From the NCBI GenBank assembly GCA_029248525.1, contig JAQWJE010000008.1, forward strand, positions 62,001-126,000: DNA of 64,000 bases, in the 5' to 3' direction. Source of the DNA: Candidatus Binatia bacterium (GTDB lineage: Bacteria > Desulfobacterota > Binatia > UBA12015). Numbering within the stretch: position 1 is the first letter of the stretch; each line of letters begins with the position of its first letter. A program made the position numbers and the translations under genes. Positions 35,361 to 44,843 of this stretch are shown piece by piece. The notes under the pieces were generated by a model. That model saw only the letters and a list, made by a program, of their open reading frames with translations. It had not been told where the DNA came from and did no database searches.

Positions 35361-35412
35361 CATCTTGTTTTGAAATTTGGCGCTCCTTTTGCGAGCAGCT
35401 TTTCGGGCAGCT

Positions 35413-35982
35413 ATGGCCGAAGGCATGGCACTCCTCGAATCTCAGGCAATCGCAATCGGCAGCACATGTCCCGACTTCGATCTTCCCTCGGTGGACGGAC
35501 GACGTTTTCGGCGGGACGACTTTCGAGAGAAAAAAGCTCTCGTGGTCATGTTCATCTGCCGGCATTGCCCGTACGTGATCGCCGTCGAGGATCGAATCGT
35601 CGAACTCCGTCGTGAATTCGCCATGTCGGGGGTTCAATTTGTCGGCATCTGCTCGAACGACGCAAATGATTATCCCGATGACGCACCCGATAGGTTGGCG
35701 GCACGCGCACGCGAGATGGACTACGGGTTTCCCTACCTCGTGGATGAAAGCCAGGCAGTCGCTCGCCGCTTCGATGCGGTCTGCACGCCGGATATCTATG
35801 TCTATGATGAGGAGCGAAAGCTGGCTTACCATGGTCGGATTGATGACTCGTGGCAGGATGCCGAGCTGGTGACCCGACGCGAGCTTCAGGAGGCTCTCGT
35901 CGCTATCGTGGACGGAGCCCAACCAGCAGCCGATCAATCGCCTTCGATGGGATGTTCGATCAAGTGGAAGAAAGAGATTTGA
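35413..35982 (+). CDS. Thioredoxin-like/peroxiredoxin-like family protein
   Basis: About 189 residues from ATG 35413; an ATG at 35425 with GAAGG upstream is an alternative. The TlpA/AhpC-like fold is clear: IGSTCPDFDLPSVDGRRF, a CRHCPYV active site (CxxC with a Pro after it), FVGICSNDANDYPDDAPD and the C-terminal TPDIYVYDEERKLAYHGRIDDSW with cis-Pro. This variant is the RHCPYV 'thioredoxin family' type seen in many bacteria, probably a cytosolic redox protein of unknown partner. It abuts the aminotransferase gene (ATG at 35984). Confidence 0.88.
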   Translation: MAEGMALLESQAIAIGSTCPDFDLPSVDGRRFRRDDFREKKALVVMFICRHCPYVIAVEDRIVELRREFAMSGVQFVGICSNDANDYPDDAPDRLAARAREMDYGFPYLVDESQAVARRFDAVCTPDIYVYDEERKLAYHGRIDDSWQDAELVTRRELQEALVAIVDGAQPAADQSPSMGCSIKWKKEI

Positions 35983-35983
35983 A

Positions 35984-37126
35984 ATGAAAGAGCTTCACTC
36001 GTTTGCACCGCCGAAACGTATTTTGATGGGACCTGGTCCTTCCGATGTGAGTCCTCGCGTTCTGGCTGCCATGGCACAACCAACGATTGGTCATCTGGAT
36101 CCCGCATTTGTCCGCATGATGGACGAACTGAAGGACCTGCTCCGGGCCACCTATCGCACCGAGAACAGTATGACATTGCCGATCTCCGGTCCTGGTTCGA
36201 TCGGGATGGAGACATGCTTCGCCAATTTGATTGAGCCCGGAGACACGGTGGTGGTTTGTCAAAATGGAGTCTTCGGCGGTCGAATGAAGGAAAACGTCGT
36301 GCGTATGGGCGGCGTGCCGGTAATGGTGGAGAACGAATGGGGCCGGGCCGTGAGCGCCGAAGATCTGGAGGCCGCGTTGATCGGGCACCCCGAGGCGTCG
36401 GTGGTTGCGTTCGTGCACGCAGAGACCTCGACCGGTGCACTCTCGGATGCCGAGACCCTGGCGGCCCTCGCTCGGAGGCACGGGTGCTTGACGATCATGG
36501 ACGCAGTGACCTCGCTCGGTGGGGTGCCCGTGGAAATTGATGGTTGGGAAATTGACGCTGTCTATTCCGGGACGCAAAAATGCCTCTCGGTACCCCCGGG
36601 GTTGTCTCCGGTGAGTTTCTCGGAGAAGGCCATGGATCGGCTGCGGGCACGAAAGACGCCCGTGCAAAGCTGGTTCGGGGACCTCTCTCTTCTGGACGGA
36701 TATTGGGCGGCGGGCGCCAAGCGTTCTTACCACCATACGGCTCCTGTGAACGCTCTCTACGGATTGCACGAGGGCTTATTGGCTCTGCAAGAGGAGGGGC
36801 TCGAGGCCGCATGGGCACGACATCGGGAAAATCACGAAGCGCTTCGCGTCGGGCTCGAGGGCATTGGTATCGATTTTGTGGTGCCGGTCGACGAGCGCTT
36901 GCCCCAGCTGAACGCCGTTTCGATTCCGGATGGCGTTCCCGATGCGGATGTTCGGGGCTTGCTGCTCGAAGAGTTCAATCTGGAGATCGGTGCAGGTCTC
37001 GGAGCACTTGCAGGGAAGGTCTGGCGGATTGGCTTGATGGGGACCTCATCGACGGCGGGTCATGTGGAACTATGTGTGAAAAGTCTTTCGGCGGCCCTCA
37101 GTCGGCTGTCGGCGGCCCGGGCCTGA
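35984..37126 (+). CDS. Class V aminotransferase, alanine/serine-glyoxylate type
   Basis: 380 residues matching alanine-glyoxylate/serine-glyoxylate aminotransferases along the full length. Segments are LMGPGPSDVSPRVL, SGPGSIGMETCFANLIEPGD, the phosphate- and PLP-binding SGTQKCLSVPPG (Schiff-base Lys) and VWRIGLMGTSST. It transfers amino groups between alanine or serine and glyoxylate, in glycine and photorespiratory-type metabolism. It begins one base after the thioredoxin-like stop, so they are one transcript. Desulfurase use is not supported. It overlaps the convergent CFA synthase gene by 29 bases. Confidence 0.9.
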   Translation: MKELHSFAPPKRILMGPGPSDVSPRVLAAMAQPTIGHLDPAFVRMMDELKDLLRATYRTENSMTLPISGPGSIGMETCFANLIEPGDTVVVCQNGVFGGRMKENVVRMGGVPVMVENEWGRAVSAEDLEAALIGHPEASVVAFVHAETSTGALSDAETLAALARRHGCLTIMDAVTSLGGVPVEIDGWEIDAVYSGTQKCLSVPPGLSPVSFSEKAMDRLRARKTPVQSWFGDLSLLDGYWAAGAKRSYHHTAPVNALYGLHEGLLALQEEGLEAAWARHRENHEALRVGLEGIGIDFVVPVDERLPQLNAVSIPDGVPDADVRGLLLEEFNLEIGAGLGALAGKVWRIGLMGTSSTAGHVELCVKSLSAALSRLSAARA

Positions 37127-38042
37127 TAGGCAGCGCGGGGAAATCCGCGTAGATCGCTGCGCGGTTCCGGGGGGATCGATCGGTCTCGCCCGATCTTCGA
37201 GTCAGCGTCTGATGAAGGAAGATGCTCCCTTCCTCGAACGCGACTGCGGATGCTGCCAGGTAAACTAACCAGGTCCGGTAAGTTTTGACTCCGACGCAAG
37301 CAATGGCCTGGCTCTCCGAGGCCTGTAGGCGTGCGGTCCAACTGGCGCACGTTCGTGCGTAATGGGCGCGCAAGTTCTCGACGTCGAGAATTTCAAAGTG
37401 TGCGTTTTCCATTGCCTGCGTCAAATGGGAAATATGTGTGAGGTCGCCGTTGGGAAAAACATGCTCGAGGAGGAAATCCCATTGGGGGGTTTTCTCCCAA
37501 TGTCGGAGCCGCGTGATCCCGTGATTGAGAAAAAGGCCGCCCGGCGCGAGGAGTTGATGGACTCGCTGGAAATAGGCAGGGAAATTTTTGCGGCCGATAT
37601 GCTCGATGATTCCGATGGCGGCGATCTTGTTGAAATTTTCGTCCAGATCGAGGGATCGATAGTCGCGGAACTCGACGCGGCAGATTTTTTCGAGGGACTC
37701 CTCGCAAATGCGCTGCTGGGCGAACGAGGCCTGCTGTTCCGAGAGGGTCACCCCGAGCACTTCGACGCCGCGGCTGCGGGCAGCGTATCGCGCGAGGCTA
37801 CCCCAGCCGCAGCCGATATCGAGGAGTCGATCTCCGGGCTTCAGGTCCAGCTTGCGACAGACCAGCTCGAGTTTGTCGGTTTGTGCCTGCGCCAGGTCGA
37901 CCGTGTCGTTGCGGTACCACGCGCACGTATAGACCATCTCGGGGTCGAGAAAGAGGGCGTAGAATTCATTGGAAAGGTCGTAGTGGTGCGCAATGGCGCG
38001 CCGGCTATCCTCGTGCGGTTTGCGGATCTTGTCAGCAGGCAT
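37098..38042 (-). CDS. Cyclopropane-fatty-acid synthase-like methyltransferase, catalytic part only
   Basis: 314 residues covering only the SAM-methyltransferase half of CFA synthase. Motifs are AIAHHYDLSNEFYALFLDP, MVYTCAWY, LLDIGCGWGSLARYAA, GVTLSEQQ, GIIEHIGRKNFPAYF, HGITR and TYRTWLVYLAA. The family methylates unsaturated acyl chains in phospholipids. The N-terminal domain found in full-length CFA synthases is missing and appears as a separate gene at 39153-39500, with a flavoprotein gene between. The product may be a cyclopropane, a methyl-branched or a methylated alkene chain. Confidence 0.85.
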   Translation of the reverse strand: MPADKIRKPHEDSRRAIAHHYDLSNEFYALFLDPEMVYTCAWYRNDTVDLAQAQTDKLELVCRKLDLKPGDRLLDIGCGWGSLARYAARSRGVEVLGVTLSEQQASFAQQRICEESLEKICRVEFRDYRSLDLDENFNKIAAIGIIEHIGRKNFPAYFQRVHQLLAPGGLFLNHGITRLRHWEKTPQWDFLLEHVFPNGDLTHISHLTQAMENAHFEILDVENLRAHYARTCASWTARLQASESQAIACVGVKTYRTWLVYLAASAVAFEEGSIFLHQTLTRRSGETDRSPRNRAAIYADFPALPIRPGPPTAD

Positions 38043-38054
38043 CTTGCGGCCCTC

Positions 38055-39152
38055 CTAGCCCATCCCGAAAGCGCCTTCGAAAACCATCTTGCGCCGCAGG
38101 AGGGGTTGTTGACAGATCGTGCGTCCGATCCTGTCGAGAAAGGGTCGCGGCAAATGACCGATGATATTGCCGATGCGACCGGGCTCACCGGCTCCGAAGT
38201 TTTGATCCAGATGGCTGGGATATCGCTCGATGGTCCCGGCCAGAATCATGCTCGCCGCGATGCGGCCGCTGATGATGGCGGGGCCAATTCCTTCGCCGCT
38301 GAATGCCCGAGCAAGGCCTGCGGCATCGCCGACGAGGAGCCAGTCCTTGCCGGAGGGGCGCCTTGGACCGCGCAGGCGGACGGCGTAGGCGTGTCCACGG
38401 AAGGGTTCGAGTTCGATATCGGCTGGTAATCGCTCCTCGGCGCGAAGGCGTTCGAGCAAGGTTGTACAGCGCTGGTTCAAAGCACGACCGGCATCGATGC
38501 AGCCGAGTCCGATGTTGAGAAACGGACCTTTGCGGAAGACCCACCCGTAACCGTTGAGGTCGTCCTCGAGGATCAGTTCCGGGATGCCGGCTTTTGCCGG
38601 GACCCGGGCGAGGGTGGCCTCATCCAGGCGCGTTTCGCTCTCACGGGCCATGACAACAGCCTCGTCCTTGTCGATCGCGCCGAGTTGTCGCGCCACGGGA
38701 CAGCTGTGGCCCCCGGCACCGACGACTACCGGCGCACTTGCCTGTGTGTCACCGATCGAAATGAGCCACGTTTCCTCCGCTCGGCTCAAAGTCTGAACCC
38801 GGGTATTGGTCCGGATCGCAGCTCCGGCGGTGGCCGCTCGTTGCAGGAGGTAATGGTCAAATTCGGAGCGGATGATGCCATAGCTGGCGGTATGGTCCCA
38901 GCGCGTTTCCTGCACCTGTCCGTCCAACTCCAATCGTGCTCGGGAGAATGGCTGCAGGGTGCCGGGATAGTCCTTGCCGGGAATCCCGAGAGACTCCCAG
39001 ACCTGAGCTGTGACCCAACCCGCGCAGAGCTTCACTCGGGGGAAAGTGGCGCTGTCGAGAAGCAGAACACGGGCACCCTCTGTGGCCAGCGTTTCTGCTG
39101 CTGTGGCTCCGGCAGGTCCGCCTCCCACAATGATGATATCGTAGCGCTCCAA
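38055..39152 (-). CDS. FAD-dependent geranylgeranyl-reductase-like oxidoreductase
   Basis: 365 residues. The dinucleotide fold is IIIVGGGPAGATAAE at the N-terminus. The GGR-type segment is FPRVKLCAGWVTAQVW, with a cysteine near the flavin, and LLVGDAAGLARAFSGEGIGPA is the second FAD motif. The GGR family reduces isoprenoid double bonds of lipids and oxidises other lipid substrates. The gene starts immediately after the 39153 stop and lies 12 bases before the CFA catalytic gene. It therefore very likely acts with the methyltransferase on the same acyl chain. Confidence 0.85.
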   Translation of the reverse strand: MERYDIIIVGGGPAGATAAETLATEGARVLLLDSATFPRVKLCAGWVTAQVWESLGIPGKDYPGTLQPFSRARLELDGQVQETRWDHTASYGIIRSEFDHYLLQRAATAGAAIRTNTRVQTLSRAEETWLISIGDTQASAPVVVGAGGHSCPVARQLGAIDKDEAVVMARESETRLDEATLARVPAKAGIPELILEDDLNGYGWVFRKGPFLNIGLGCIDAGRALNQRCTTLLERLRAEERLPADIELEPFRGHAYAVRLRGPRRPSGKDWLLVGDAAGLARAFSGEGIGPAIISGRIAASMILAGTIERYPSHLDQNFGAGEPGRIGNIIGHLPRPFLDRIGRTICQQPLLRRKMVFEGAFGMG

Positions 39153-39500
39153 TCAGATTCTCCTCAGGAGCCACCATAATTGGAGCTTTTCCCACCACGC
39201 AAAGGCCATTCCCTCCAATTGGTTCGCGATGCGAAGGCATGCCAGAAGGTCGCCCTCGATATCAATGCGTTGCTCGACAAAGGCTGTGGCCAGCCTTCCG
39301 GTATCGCCGCTGGCAAGAGCCTGACGGAAGGTCTCGGGGTCTCGAATCACAATACAGAAGGAGCCATCGGGTTGGCCGACCTCTCCGCAGGATCCGTCCC
39401 AGAGCCGATACCGGAGTCCGGGTCGGCATTCATGGAAGATGCGTTCCATTACCTGATGGATGGCTTCCTGCTGCCGCCTGCCTTCCACCACGCGCCCCAT
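39153..39500 (-). CDS. Detached N-terminal domain of CFA synthase
   Basis: 115 residues that match the lipid-binding N-terminal domain of full-length CFA synthases. YRLWDGSCGEVGQ resembles the (V/R)xLWDG motif, and IVIRDPETFRQALA and DIDIEGDLLACLR resemble the G(D/E)xDIEGDLxAL segment. It encodes no methyltransferase. The stop abuts the flavoprotein start. GGGAGAG before the ATG supports the start at 39500. In normal CFA synthases this domain positions the membrane lipid for the catalytic half; here it would act in trans. Confidence 0.8.
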   Translation of the reverse strand: MGRVVEGRRQQEAIHQVMERIFHECRPGLRYRLWDGSCGEVGQPDGSFCIVIRDPETFRQALASGDTGRLATAFVEQRIDIEGDLLACLRIANQLEGMAFAWWEKLQLWWLLRRI

Positions 39501-39626
39501 GAGACTCTCCCTTCGTTCTGGTAGACAGCGGAAGCAGGACCCTCACGGTCCGCAATCCGCTCCTGATTCGACGGGAGTGTATATCGGGACCGAAATTCGA
39601 ACAATCGAAGCTGGGAGACAAAGCCT

Positions 39627-41303
39627 GTGGCGCAAAATTTCATATACACGATGCAAAACCTCAAGAAGGTGACGCCTCAGGGGAAAACGATCGTGGACGG
39701 AGTTTCCCTTTCGTTCTTTCACGGCGCCAAGATCGGTGTGTTGGGTCTTAACGGTTCGGGCAAGAGCACCGTCCTGCGCATCATGGCGGGCCTCGATGAC
39801 GAATTTATCGGCGAGGCGAAGCCGGCCGAAGGTACCCGCATCGGATTTCTCCCTCAGGAACCGGAACTCGATCCCACGCGAACCGTTCGCGAGATTGTGG
39901 ACGAAGGCGTTGCCGAGACGCGAGCGCTGCTGCAGAGATTTGAAGAGATCTCGATGGCCTTCGGCGAGGTTTCGGACGACGACGAGATGCAGAAGCTGCT
40001 CGACGAACAGGCCAAGGTGCAGGATCAGATCGACGCGGCCGGCGCGTGGGAATTGGATTCCCGCGTGGAAATGGCCATGGAGGCTCTGCGGTGTCCGGAC
40101 GGAGACGTTTCCTGCGAACATCTCTCCGGTGGCGAGAAACGCCGGGTCGCTCTCTGTCGGCTCCTCCTGCAGGCGCCCGATATGCTCTTGCTCGATGAGC
40201 CGACCAACCACCTCGACGCCGAATCCGTCGCGTGGCTCGAACGGTTTCTCTCCGAGTATACAGGCACCGTCGTGGCCGTGACTCATGATCGCTACTTTCT
40301 GGATAATTGTGCTGGTTGGATTCTCGAACTGGATCGAGGTCGCGGGATTCCCTGGGAGGGGAACTACTCGTCGTGGCTCGAACAGAAGCAAAACCGTCTC
40401 GCCACCGAAGAAAAGCAGGCGAGCTCGCGGCGCCAGACGCTGGCGCGCGAGCTGGAATGGGTCCGGATGGCCCCCAAGGCACGTCAGGCAAAGAGCAAGG
40501 CGCGCATTGCGGCCTACGAGAAGTTGGCGGCAGATGACGGTCTGGCTCGCGAGCAAAAGGGCGAGATCTACATTCCGGTCTCCCAGCGCCTGGGCAATCA
40601 GGTGATTGAAGTTCGCGATCTGAACAAGGGGTTTGGCGACCGCCAGCTGATGGAAGGCCTTTCCTTCTCGCTCCCCCCTGGCGGGATCGTTGGCGTGATC
40701 GGTCCTAACGGGGCTGGAAAGTCCACGCTCTTTCGGATGCTCACGGGTCTCGACCAACCAGACAGCGGCAGCCTCGAGGTTGGCGATAGCGTCCAGCTTT
40801 CGTACGTCGATCAGTCGCGGGATGCGCTCGATCCGAGCAAGAATGTCTGGGAGGAGATTTCCGAGGGTGCGGATCGAATCCTGGTCGGCAGTCGGGAGAT
40901 GGCTTCTCGGGCCTATGTCGGTCAGTTCAATTTCAAGGGCCAGGACCAGCAAAAGAAAGTCGGCCAACTTTCGGGCGGCGAGCGCAACCGCGTTCATCTT
41001 GCGAAATTGGTCCGAAGCGGTGGCAACGTGCTGCTTCTCGATGAACCGACGAATGACCTCGATGTCGAGACCCTTCGTTCTCTCGAAGAGGCTCTGCTCG
41101 ATTTCGCAGGTTGTGCCGTGGTGATCAGCCACGATCGCTGGTTTTTGGATCGAATCGCGACTCATATTCTCGCCTTTGAGGGCGATAGTCAGGTGGAATG
41201 GTTCGAGGGGAATTACGAGCAATATGAAGCCGATCGCAAGCGTCGCCTGGGGGCGGCTGCGGATCAGCCTCAACGAATCAAATATCGCCCTTTGACACGT
41301 TGA
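39627..41303 (+). CDS. ettA: Energy-dependent translational throttle protein EttA (ABC-F)
   Basis: 558 residues, the normal EttA length. It has two ABC domains without membrane parts: Walker [11 protein letters not shown] and [10 protein letters not shown], signature motifs [13 protein letters not shown] and [13 protein letters not shown], Walker [14 protein letters not shown] and [13 protein letters not shown], and the long linker between. ABC-F proteins bind the ribosome exit site and gate entry into elongation by nucleotide state. The start is GTG with GGGAGACA upstream. It stands alone downstream of the divergent CFA operon. Confidence 0.96.
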   Translation: MAQNFIYTMQNLKKVTPQGKTIVDGVSLSFFHGAKIGVLGLNGSGKSTVLRIMAGLDDEFIGEAKPAEGTRIGFLPQEPELDPTRTVREIVDEGVAETRALLQRFEEISMAFGEVSDDDEMQKLLDEQAKVQDQIDAAGAWELDSRVEMAMEALRCPDGDVSCEHLSGGEKRRVALCRLLLQAPDMLLLDEPTNHLDAESVAWLERFLSEYTGTVVAVTHDRYFLDNCAGWILELDRGRGIPWEGNYSSWLEQKQNRLATEEKQASSRRQTLARELEWVRMAPKARQAKSKARIAAYEKLAADDGLAREQKGEIYIPVSQRLGNQVIEVRDLNKGFGDRQLMEGLSFSLPPGGIVGVIGPNGAGKSTLFRMLTGLDQPDSGSLEVGDSVQLSYVDQSRDALDPSKNVWEEISEGADRILVGSREMASRAYVGQFNFKGQDQQKKVGQLSGGERNRVHLAKLVRSGGNVLLLDEPTNDLDVETLRSLEEALLDFAGCAVVISHDRWFLDRIATHILAFEGDSQVEWFEGNYEQYEADRKRRLGAAADQPQRIKYRPLTR

Positions 41304-41306
41304 AGG

Positions 41307-42587
41307 CTAGGGTGCTGCCTTCGGTGTGATCGATTCTGCCGGCAGCGAGGCTCCGGGTTCGACGAACTCGATATCAAACCTCATCATCGCTCCCGAAGGC
41401 GAAATGTTTCGGATCGCGAATCGGCCAGGTGTGCCGTCGTAGCTTCCGGTGTGAGGGAGAGTGTCAGGGCCTGGGCCATCGACCCGATCGGCCCAGGGGT
41501 CGCCGGCGTCGCCGCGGTTGCCACCGTTTTTGTGACCGAGGTCCAGATGTGAAGGCCAGGAGTCGGCTGTCAGGAGATCAACCCGTTTATGGGTCGGGAT
41601 ATCCTGGGAGCGCCGAAAACTCGTGCGACGTTCGTCAATATGCCAGATCAGCAGGCCTTCCCCGCGGAGAGAGCGATCGAAACCGATTTTTTGGCGATTT
41701 TCGATGAGGAAATATTCGCGCGGATACTCCGGCCCGCGTGCGAAGATCTGCACGACCTTGCCGCTGGTCTCGACGGCGGGGAGTTCGATGCGTTGGCTCG
41801 TTTCCACGATCTGGGGATCGACCCAGCCCGACATCAGCTTGGAATAGGCCGAAGGGTGCGGCGGCGCCTTGCCCATGCCCACCCACGTCCCCTGGCCCAT
41901 CAGGCCCCAGACACCGATGCCCTCGTGAGGCTTGTTGGGCGCATAGAGTTCCGGCCAGCCAAGGATATGGCCAACTTCATGGCAGAGGACACCGAATGGG
42001 TCGAGTCGTGCGAGGGGATGCTCACCGACGACGACTCCGTGGGGGATTCGTTGCCCGTCGGGAAGCCGATAGTTCAGCGAGCTTACGGCATTGGACCAGG
42101 GCAGTTTGCCCCGGAACTGGAGGTTCATATCGGTTTCCGCGGCTGGTCCCGCAAAAAACAGAATCACGAGGTCCGGCGCGAACGCCTCGAGTTTCGCCTT
42201 CTCGCCTGCCGGCGCGCGGCGAGTGGCCAATTGCAAAGTGTCCCGGAGCATCCCCGTAGGATTGCCGACGTAGCTGGCGCGGGGCTTTTCGAGGGCGTAG
42301 ATCCTCTGGCTGACCTCGGCCTCGAGCTTCAGCCTTCCGCGGGAGGTTTCGTCGAGGTATTGTCCGAGGCGGTCGATCAAGCCGGTTTCTTCGGGATTGG
42401 TGAAGCGCCTGCGTTTGCCTGTCGGTGCGACTTTGGGGAAGGAAGCCCGCAGGACGACGGCTTTCAGCACTTTCGCCGGGCCGGGTTCGGGCACCGGTGG
42501 GCTGGTTTCGGGTGGGGCCTTCATGCACCCCAGCAGAAGCAGGCTCAGGAAAGCACATTGACAAGGGAGGCCCCGTGGTGAAAGCAA
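41307..42587 (-). CDS. M6-family-like metalloprotease lipoprotein
   Basis: About 427 residues. An N-terminal lipobox LLGC (FLSLLLLGC) marks lipid attachment, and a Pro-rich linker (ETSPPVPEPGP) follows. The zinc motif is CHEVGHILGWPELYA, HExxH near residue 200, with PELY as the candidate third-ligand region, in the immune-inhibitor-A-like M6 style. GVWGLMGQGTWVGMG and YFLIENRQKIGFDRSL are M6-type segments. I placed the start at TTG 42587 so that the signal peptide is short; the frame continues to an ATG at 42674 inside the divergent gene's region. It converges with ettA, leaving 3 bases. Confidence 0.82.
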   Translation of the reverse strand: MLSPRGLPCQCAFLSLLLLGCMKAPPETSPPVPEPGPAKVLKAVVLRASFPKVAPTGKRRRFTNPEETGLIDRLGQYLDETSRGRLKLEAEVSQRIYALEKPRASYVGNPTGMLRDTLQLATRRAPAGEKAKLEAFAPDLVILFFAGPAAETDMNLQFRGKLPWSNAVSSLNYRLPDGQRIPHGVVVGEHPLARLDPFGVLCHEVGHILGWPELYAPNKPHEGIGVWGLMGQGTWVGMGKAPPHPSAYSKLMSGWVDPQIVETSQRIELPAVETSGKVVQIFARGPEYPREYFLIENRQKIGFDRSLRGEGLLIWHIDERRTSFRRSQDIPTHKRVDLLTADSWPSHLDLGHKNGGNRGDAGDPWADRVDGPGPDTLPHTGSYDGTPGRFAIRNISPSGAMMRFDIEFVEPGASLPAESITPKAAP

Positions 42588-42672
42588 GCGGGGTAGGGTG
42601 CGTCTTTTTGGCGGCAGAGCGGGCGCACCTCGTACGCCGATTCTTTTCCCACTGCCGAATTTAGGGTCATTC

Positions 42673-43695
42673 ATGCCCAAGTTGATCATCCAGATTCCCT
42701 GCCTCAATGAAGAGGATAGCCTACCTGAAACCATTTCAGCGCTACCAAGGGAAATTCCCGGTGTCGATACGATCGAAATTCTGATCATCGATGATGGCTC
42801 GAGAGACGATACGGTTCGGGTGGCGCGGGAGGCCGGTGTCGACCATGTGGTACGATTCCCGGAGAATCAGGGCCTGGCAAGGGCTTTCTCGGCTGGCGTC
42901 GATGCGGCCCTGAAGCTCGGCGCCGATATCATCGTCAACACCGATGCGGACAATCAATACGAGGCCGACGATATCCCGGCCTTGATCGCGCCGATCCTGT
43001 TGGGGAAGGCCGATATGGTGGTGGGCGATCGCTCGCCCGACAAAATCGAGCATTTTTCTCCGCTGAAGCGCTTTCTGCAAACCTATGGGAGCTGGGTGGT
43101 TCGCGGGCTTTCCGGGACGGATGTGCCCGATGCGGCGAGTGGCTTTCGCGCCTTCGACCGCAGGGCGGCTCTGCGCCTCAACGTTATCTCCGACTTCACC
43201 TACACGCTCGAAACGTTGGTGCAGGCCGGCAAAAAACAGATTTCCGTAGCGTACGTTCCCGTTCGAACTCGCGCGACGCGACCATCGCGCCTCTTTCGCA
43301 GCATGCCGAGCTATTTGCGTCGTTCTCTGGTGACGCTGGTCCGGATCTACTCACTCTACGAACCGATCCGTGTTTTTTGGAGTCTCGGCTTGTTGATGCT
43401 CGGGATCGGGTTTCTTCTCTTTGTCCGTTTTGGCGTCTACTCGATGTTGTTCGGTCCGCAAGGTTTGATCCAGTCGCTGATTATTGGTGCCGCGCTGTCG
43501 ATCATCGGGGTCCAGACAATTCTCATGGGACTGATCGCGGATCTGATTGCCTCCAATCGAACCCTGATCGAAGACACGCTTTTACGCGTTCGGAAACTCG
43601 AGTTGAGCGCGCGCGAGTCGCCGGATCTCGAGCCGGGCTATGATGCCTCGACACAATCTGTTTCGCGCCGCACCGATTCCGAGGAGAAAACGTGA
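42673..43695 (+). CDS. GT2 glycosyltransferase with two C-terminal membrane helices (polyprenyl-phosphate type)
   Basis: 340 residues. The GT-A fold shows LIIQIPCLNEEDSLPETI, IIDDGSRDDT, VNTDADNQYEADDIPALI (DAD) and GSWVVRGLSGTDVPDAASGFRAF. Two hydrophobic segments follow at the end (VFWSLGLLMLGIGFLLF and LIIGAALSIIGVQTILMGLI). This matches ArnC/GtrB-like enzymes that load a sugar onto polyprenyl phosphate in the membrane. It is the first gene of the glycan locus; the next start overlaps its stop as GTGA. Confidence 0.9.
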   Translation: MPKLIIQIPCLNEEDSLPETISALPREIPGVDTIEILIIDDGSRDDTVRVAREAGVDHVVRFPENQGLARAFSAGVDAALKLGADIIVNTDADNQYEADDIPALIAPILLGKADMVVGDRSPDKIEHFSPLKRFLQTYGSWVVRGLSGTDVPDAASGFRAFDRRAALRLNVISDFTYTLETLVQAGKKQISVAYVPVRTRATRPSRLFRSMPSYLRRSLVTLVRIYSLYEPIRVFWSLGLLMLGIGFLLFVRFGVYSMLFGPQGLIQSLIIGAALSIIGVQTILMGLIADLIASNRTLIEDTLLRVRKLELSARESPDLEPGYDASTQSVSRRTDSEEKT

Positions 43696-44843
43696 GAGCG
43701 GTTCTTTTCGGGACATTCAATTCTCGGCATGCGGCGAATATTCTCCTCGTCGAGGAGATTCGTGCCGCGGGTGTCGAGTTGCGCGTCTGTCATGAGCCTC
43801 TCTGGGAGAAGACCAGAGACAAGCAGGATTCCTACTTCGCGGTGGGTGCTCTCCTCGCGCTGGCTTTTCGCTGGATTGTGGCTGCCTGCCGCCTGGCGAT
43901 TCGCTTTCGCTATGCCGCTGCCGGTGCTGAAGTTATTATCGTCGGCTTCAACGGACAACTCGACGTTCTGCTTGCGAGGGTGCTGGCTGGGGGGCGACGC
44001 ATCATCTTTGTACCTCTGGTCACTTTGAGCGAAACCCTCGTCGAGGACCGGCGCGTCTATCCCCCGGGTTCCTTTCTTGCACGAGCCCTTCAGGAATTGG
44101 ATCGCTGGACTTTGATGGCGGCAGACCTCGTGGTGGTGGATACACGAACGCATGGCGGCTACCTGACGGAGGAACTCGGAGTCCCGACGGACAAGTTGCG
44201 CGTCCACTATCTCGGTGCCGAGTCTGCATTTGCTCCCGAAGTCACGCCGACATCGCGGCCACTGGAATGGCAACCGGGGCCCCGCCTGCGTGTCCTTGCC
44301 TATTCCAGTTATCTTCCCTTGCACGGCATGGATGTTGTGGCGGAAGCCGCAGCATCGCTGCGACCGGAAGAAGGAATTGCCTTTCTGATTGTTGGCTCGG
44401 GGCCCGAGAGGTCGCGGCTCGAGGCCCAATTTCGCAGCCTGCCGCATGTCACGCTCGAGGATTGGATGTCACAAGAGGAGTTGGTTCGGCATTTGCGGGC
44501 ATCCGACGTGTCTTTGGGTATCTTCGGGAAGTCCGCAAAGGCGCATATGGTGATTCCGAACAAGGCCTATCAGGCAGCGCAGGCGGGTTGTCCGGTTGTA
44601 TCTCTCGATACGCCGGCAATCCGGGAAGTTTTCCTCCCGGGCGAGTCGCTGCTGGCGGTCACGGCTTCGGGTCCGGCTCTGGCGGCAGCTCTTCGCGAAC
44701 TGGCGGAGGATCCGGCGCTGGGCCATCGATTGGCGGAGGCTGCGACGGTGGCGGTTGCCCGCGTGGCAGGACCGGATGTCCGGGCGGAGCGTTGGCGAGC
44801 AACGCTGGGACTGACCGTTTTGGAGGAGACCGTCCCGGCATGA
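43692..44843 (+). CDS. GT4-type glycosyltransferase
   Basis: 383 residues with a GT-B fold. N-terminal features are FGTFNSRHAANI and IVGFNGQLDVLLARV. The C-terminal half has LRVLAYSSYLPLHGMDVVAEAA, FLIVGSGPERSRLE and CPVVSLDTPAIREVF, the last being the donor-binding E-x7-E region. The start is GTG overlapping the upstream stop. Hydrophobic stretches near residues 50-70 (LLALAFRWIVAACRLA) may touch the membrane. Donor and acceptor unknown. Confidence 0.85.
   Translation: MRAVLFGTFNSRHAANILLVEEIRAAGVELRVCHEPLWEKTRDKQDSYFAVGALLALAFRWIVAACRLAIRFRYAAAGAEVIIVGFNGQLDVLLARVLAGGRRIIFVPLVTLSETLVEDRRVYPPGSFLARALQELDRWTLMAADLVVVDTRTHGGYLTEELGVPTDKLRVHYLGAESAFAPEVTPTSRPLEWQPGPRLRVLAYSSYLPLHGMDVVAEAAASLRPEEGIAFLIVGSGPERSRLEAQFRSLPHVTLEDWMSQEELVRHLRASDVSLGIFGKSAKAHMVIPNKAYQAAQAGCPVVSLDTPAIREVFLPGESLLAVTASGPALAAALRELAEDPALGHRLAEAATVAVARVAGPDVRAERWRATLGLTVLEETVPA

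Noticed and set aside
35281-35937. Minus-strand open frame over the thioredoxin-like gene
   Set aside because: The plus-strand gene has the CxxC and cis-Pro features; the minus frame overlaps the hsp20 promoter and has no domain.
42558-42672. Sigma-70 promoter for the glycan operon (a TTGACA at 42558)
   Set aside because: No -10-like element is found at 16-18 bases, so I do not annotate it.
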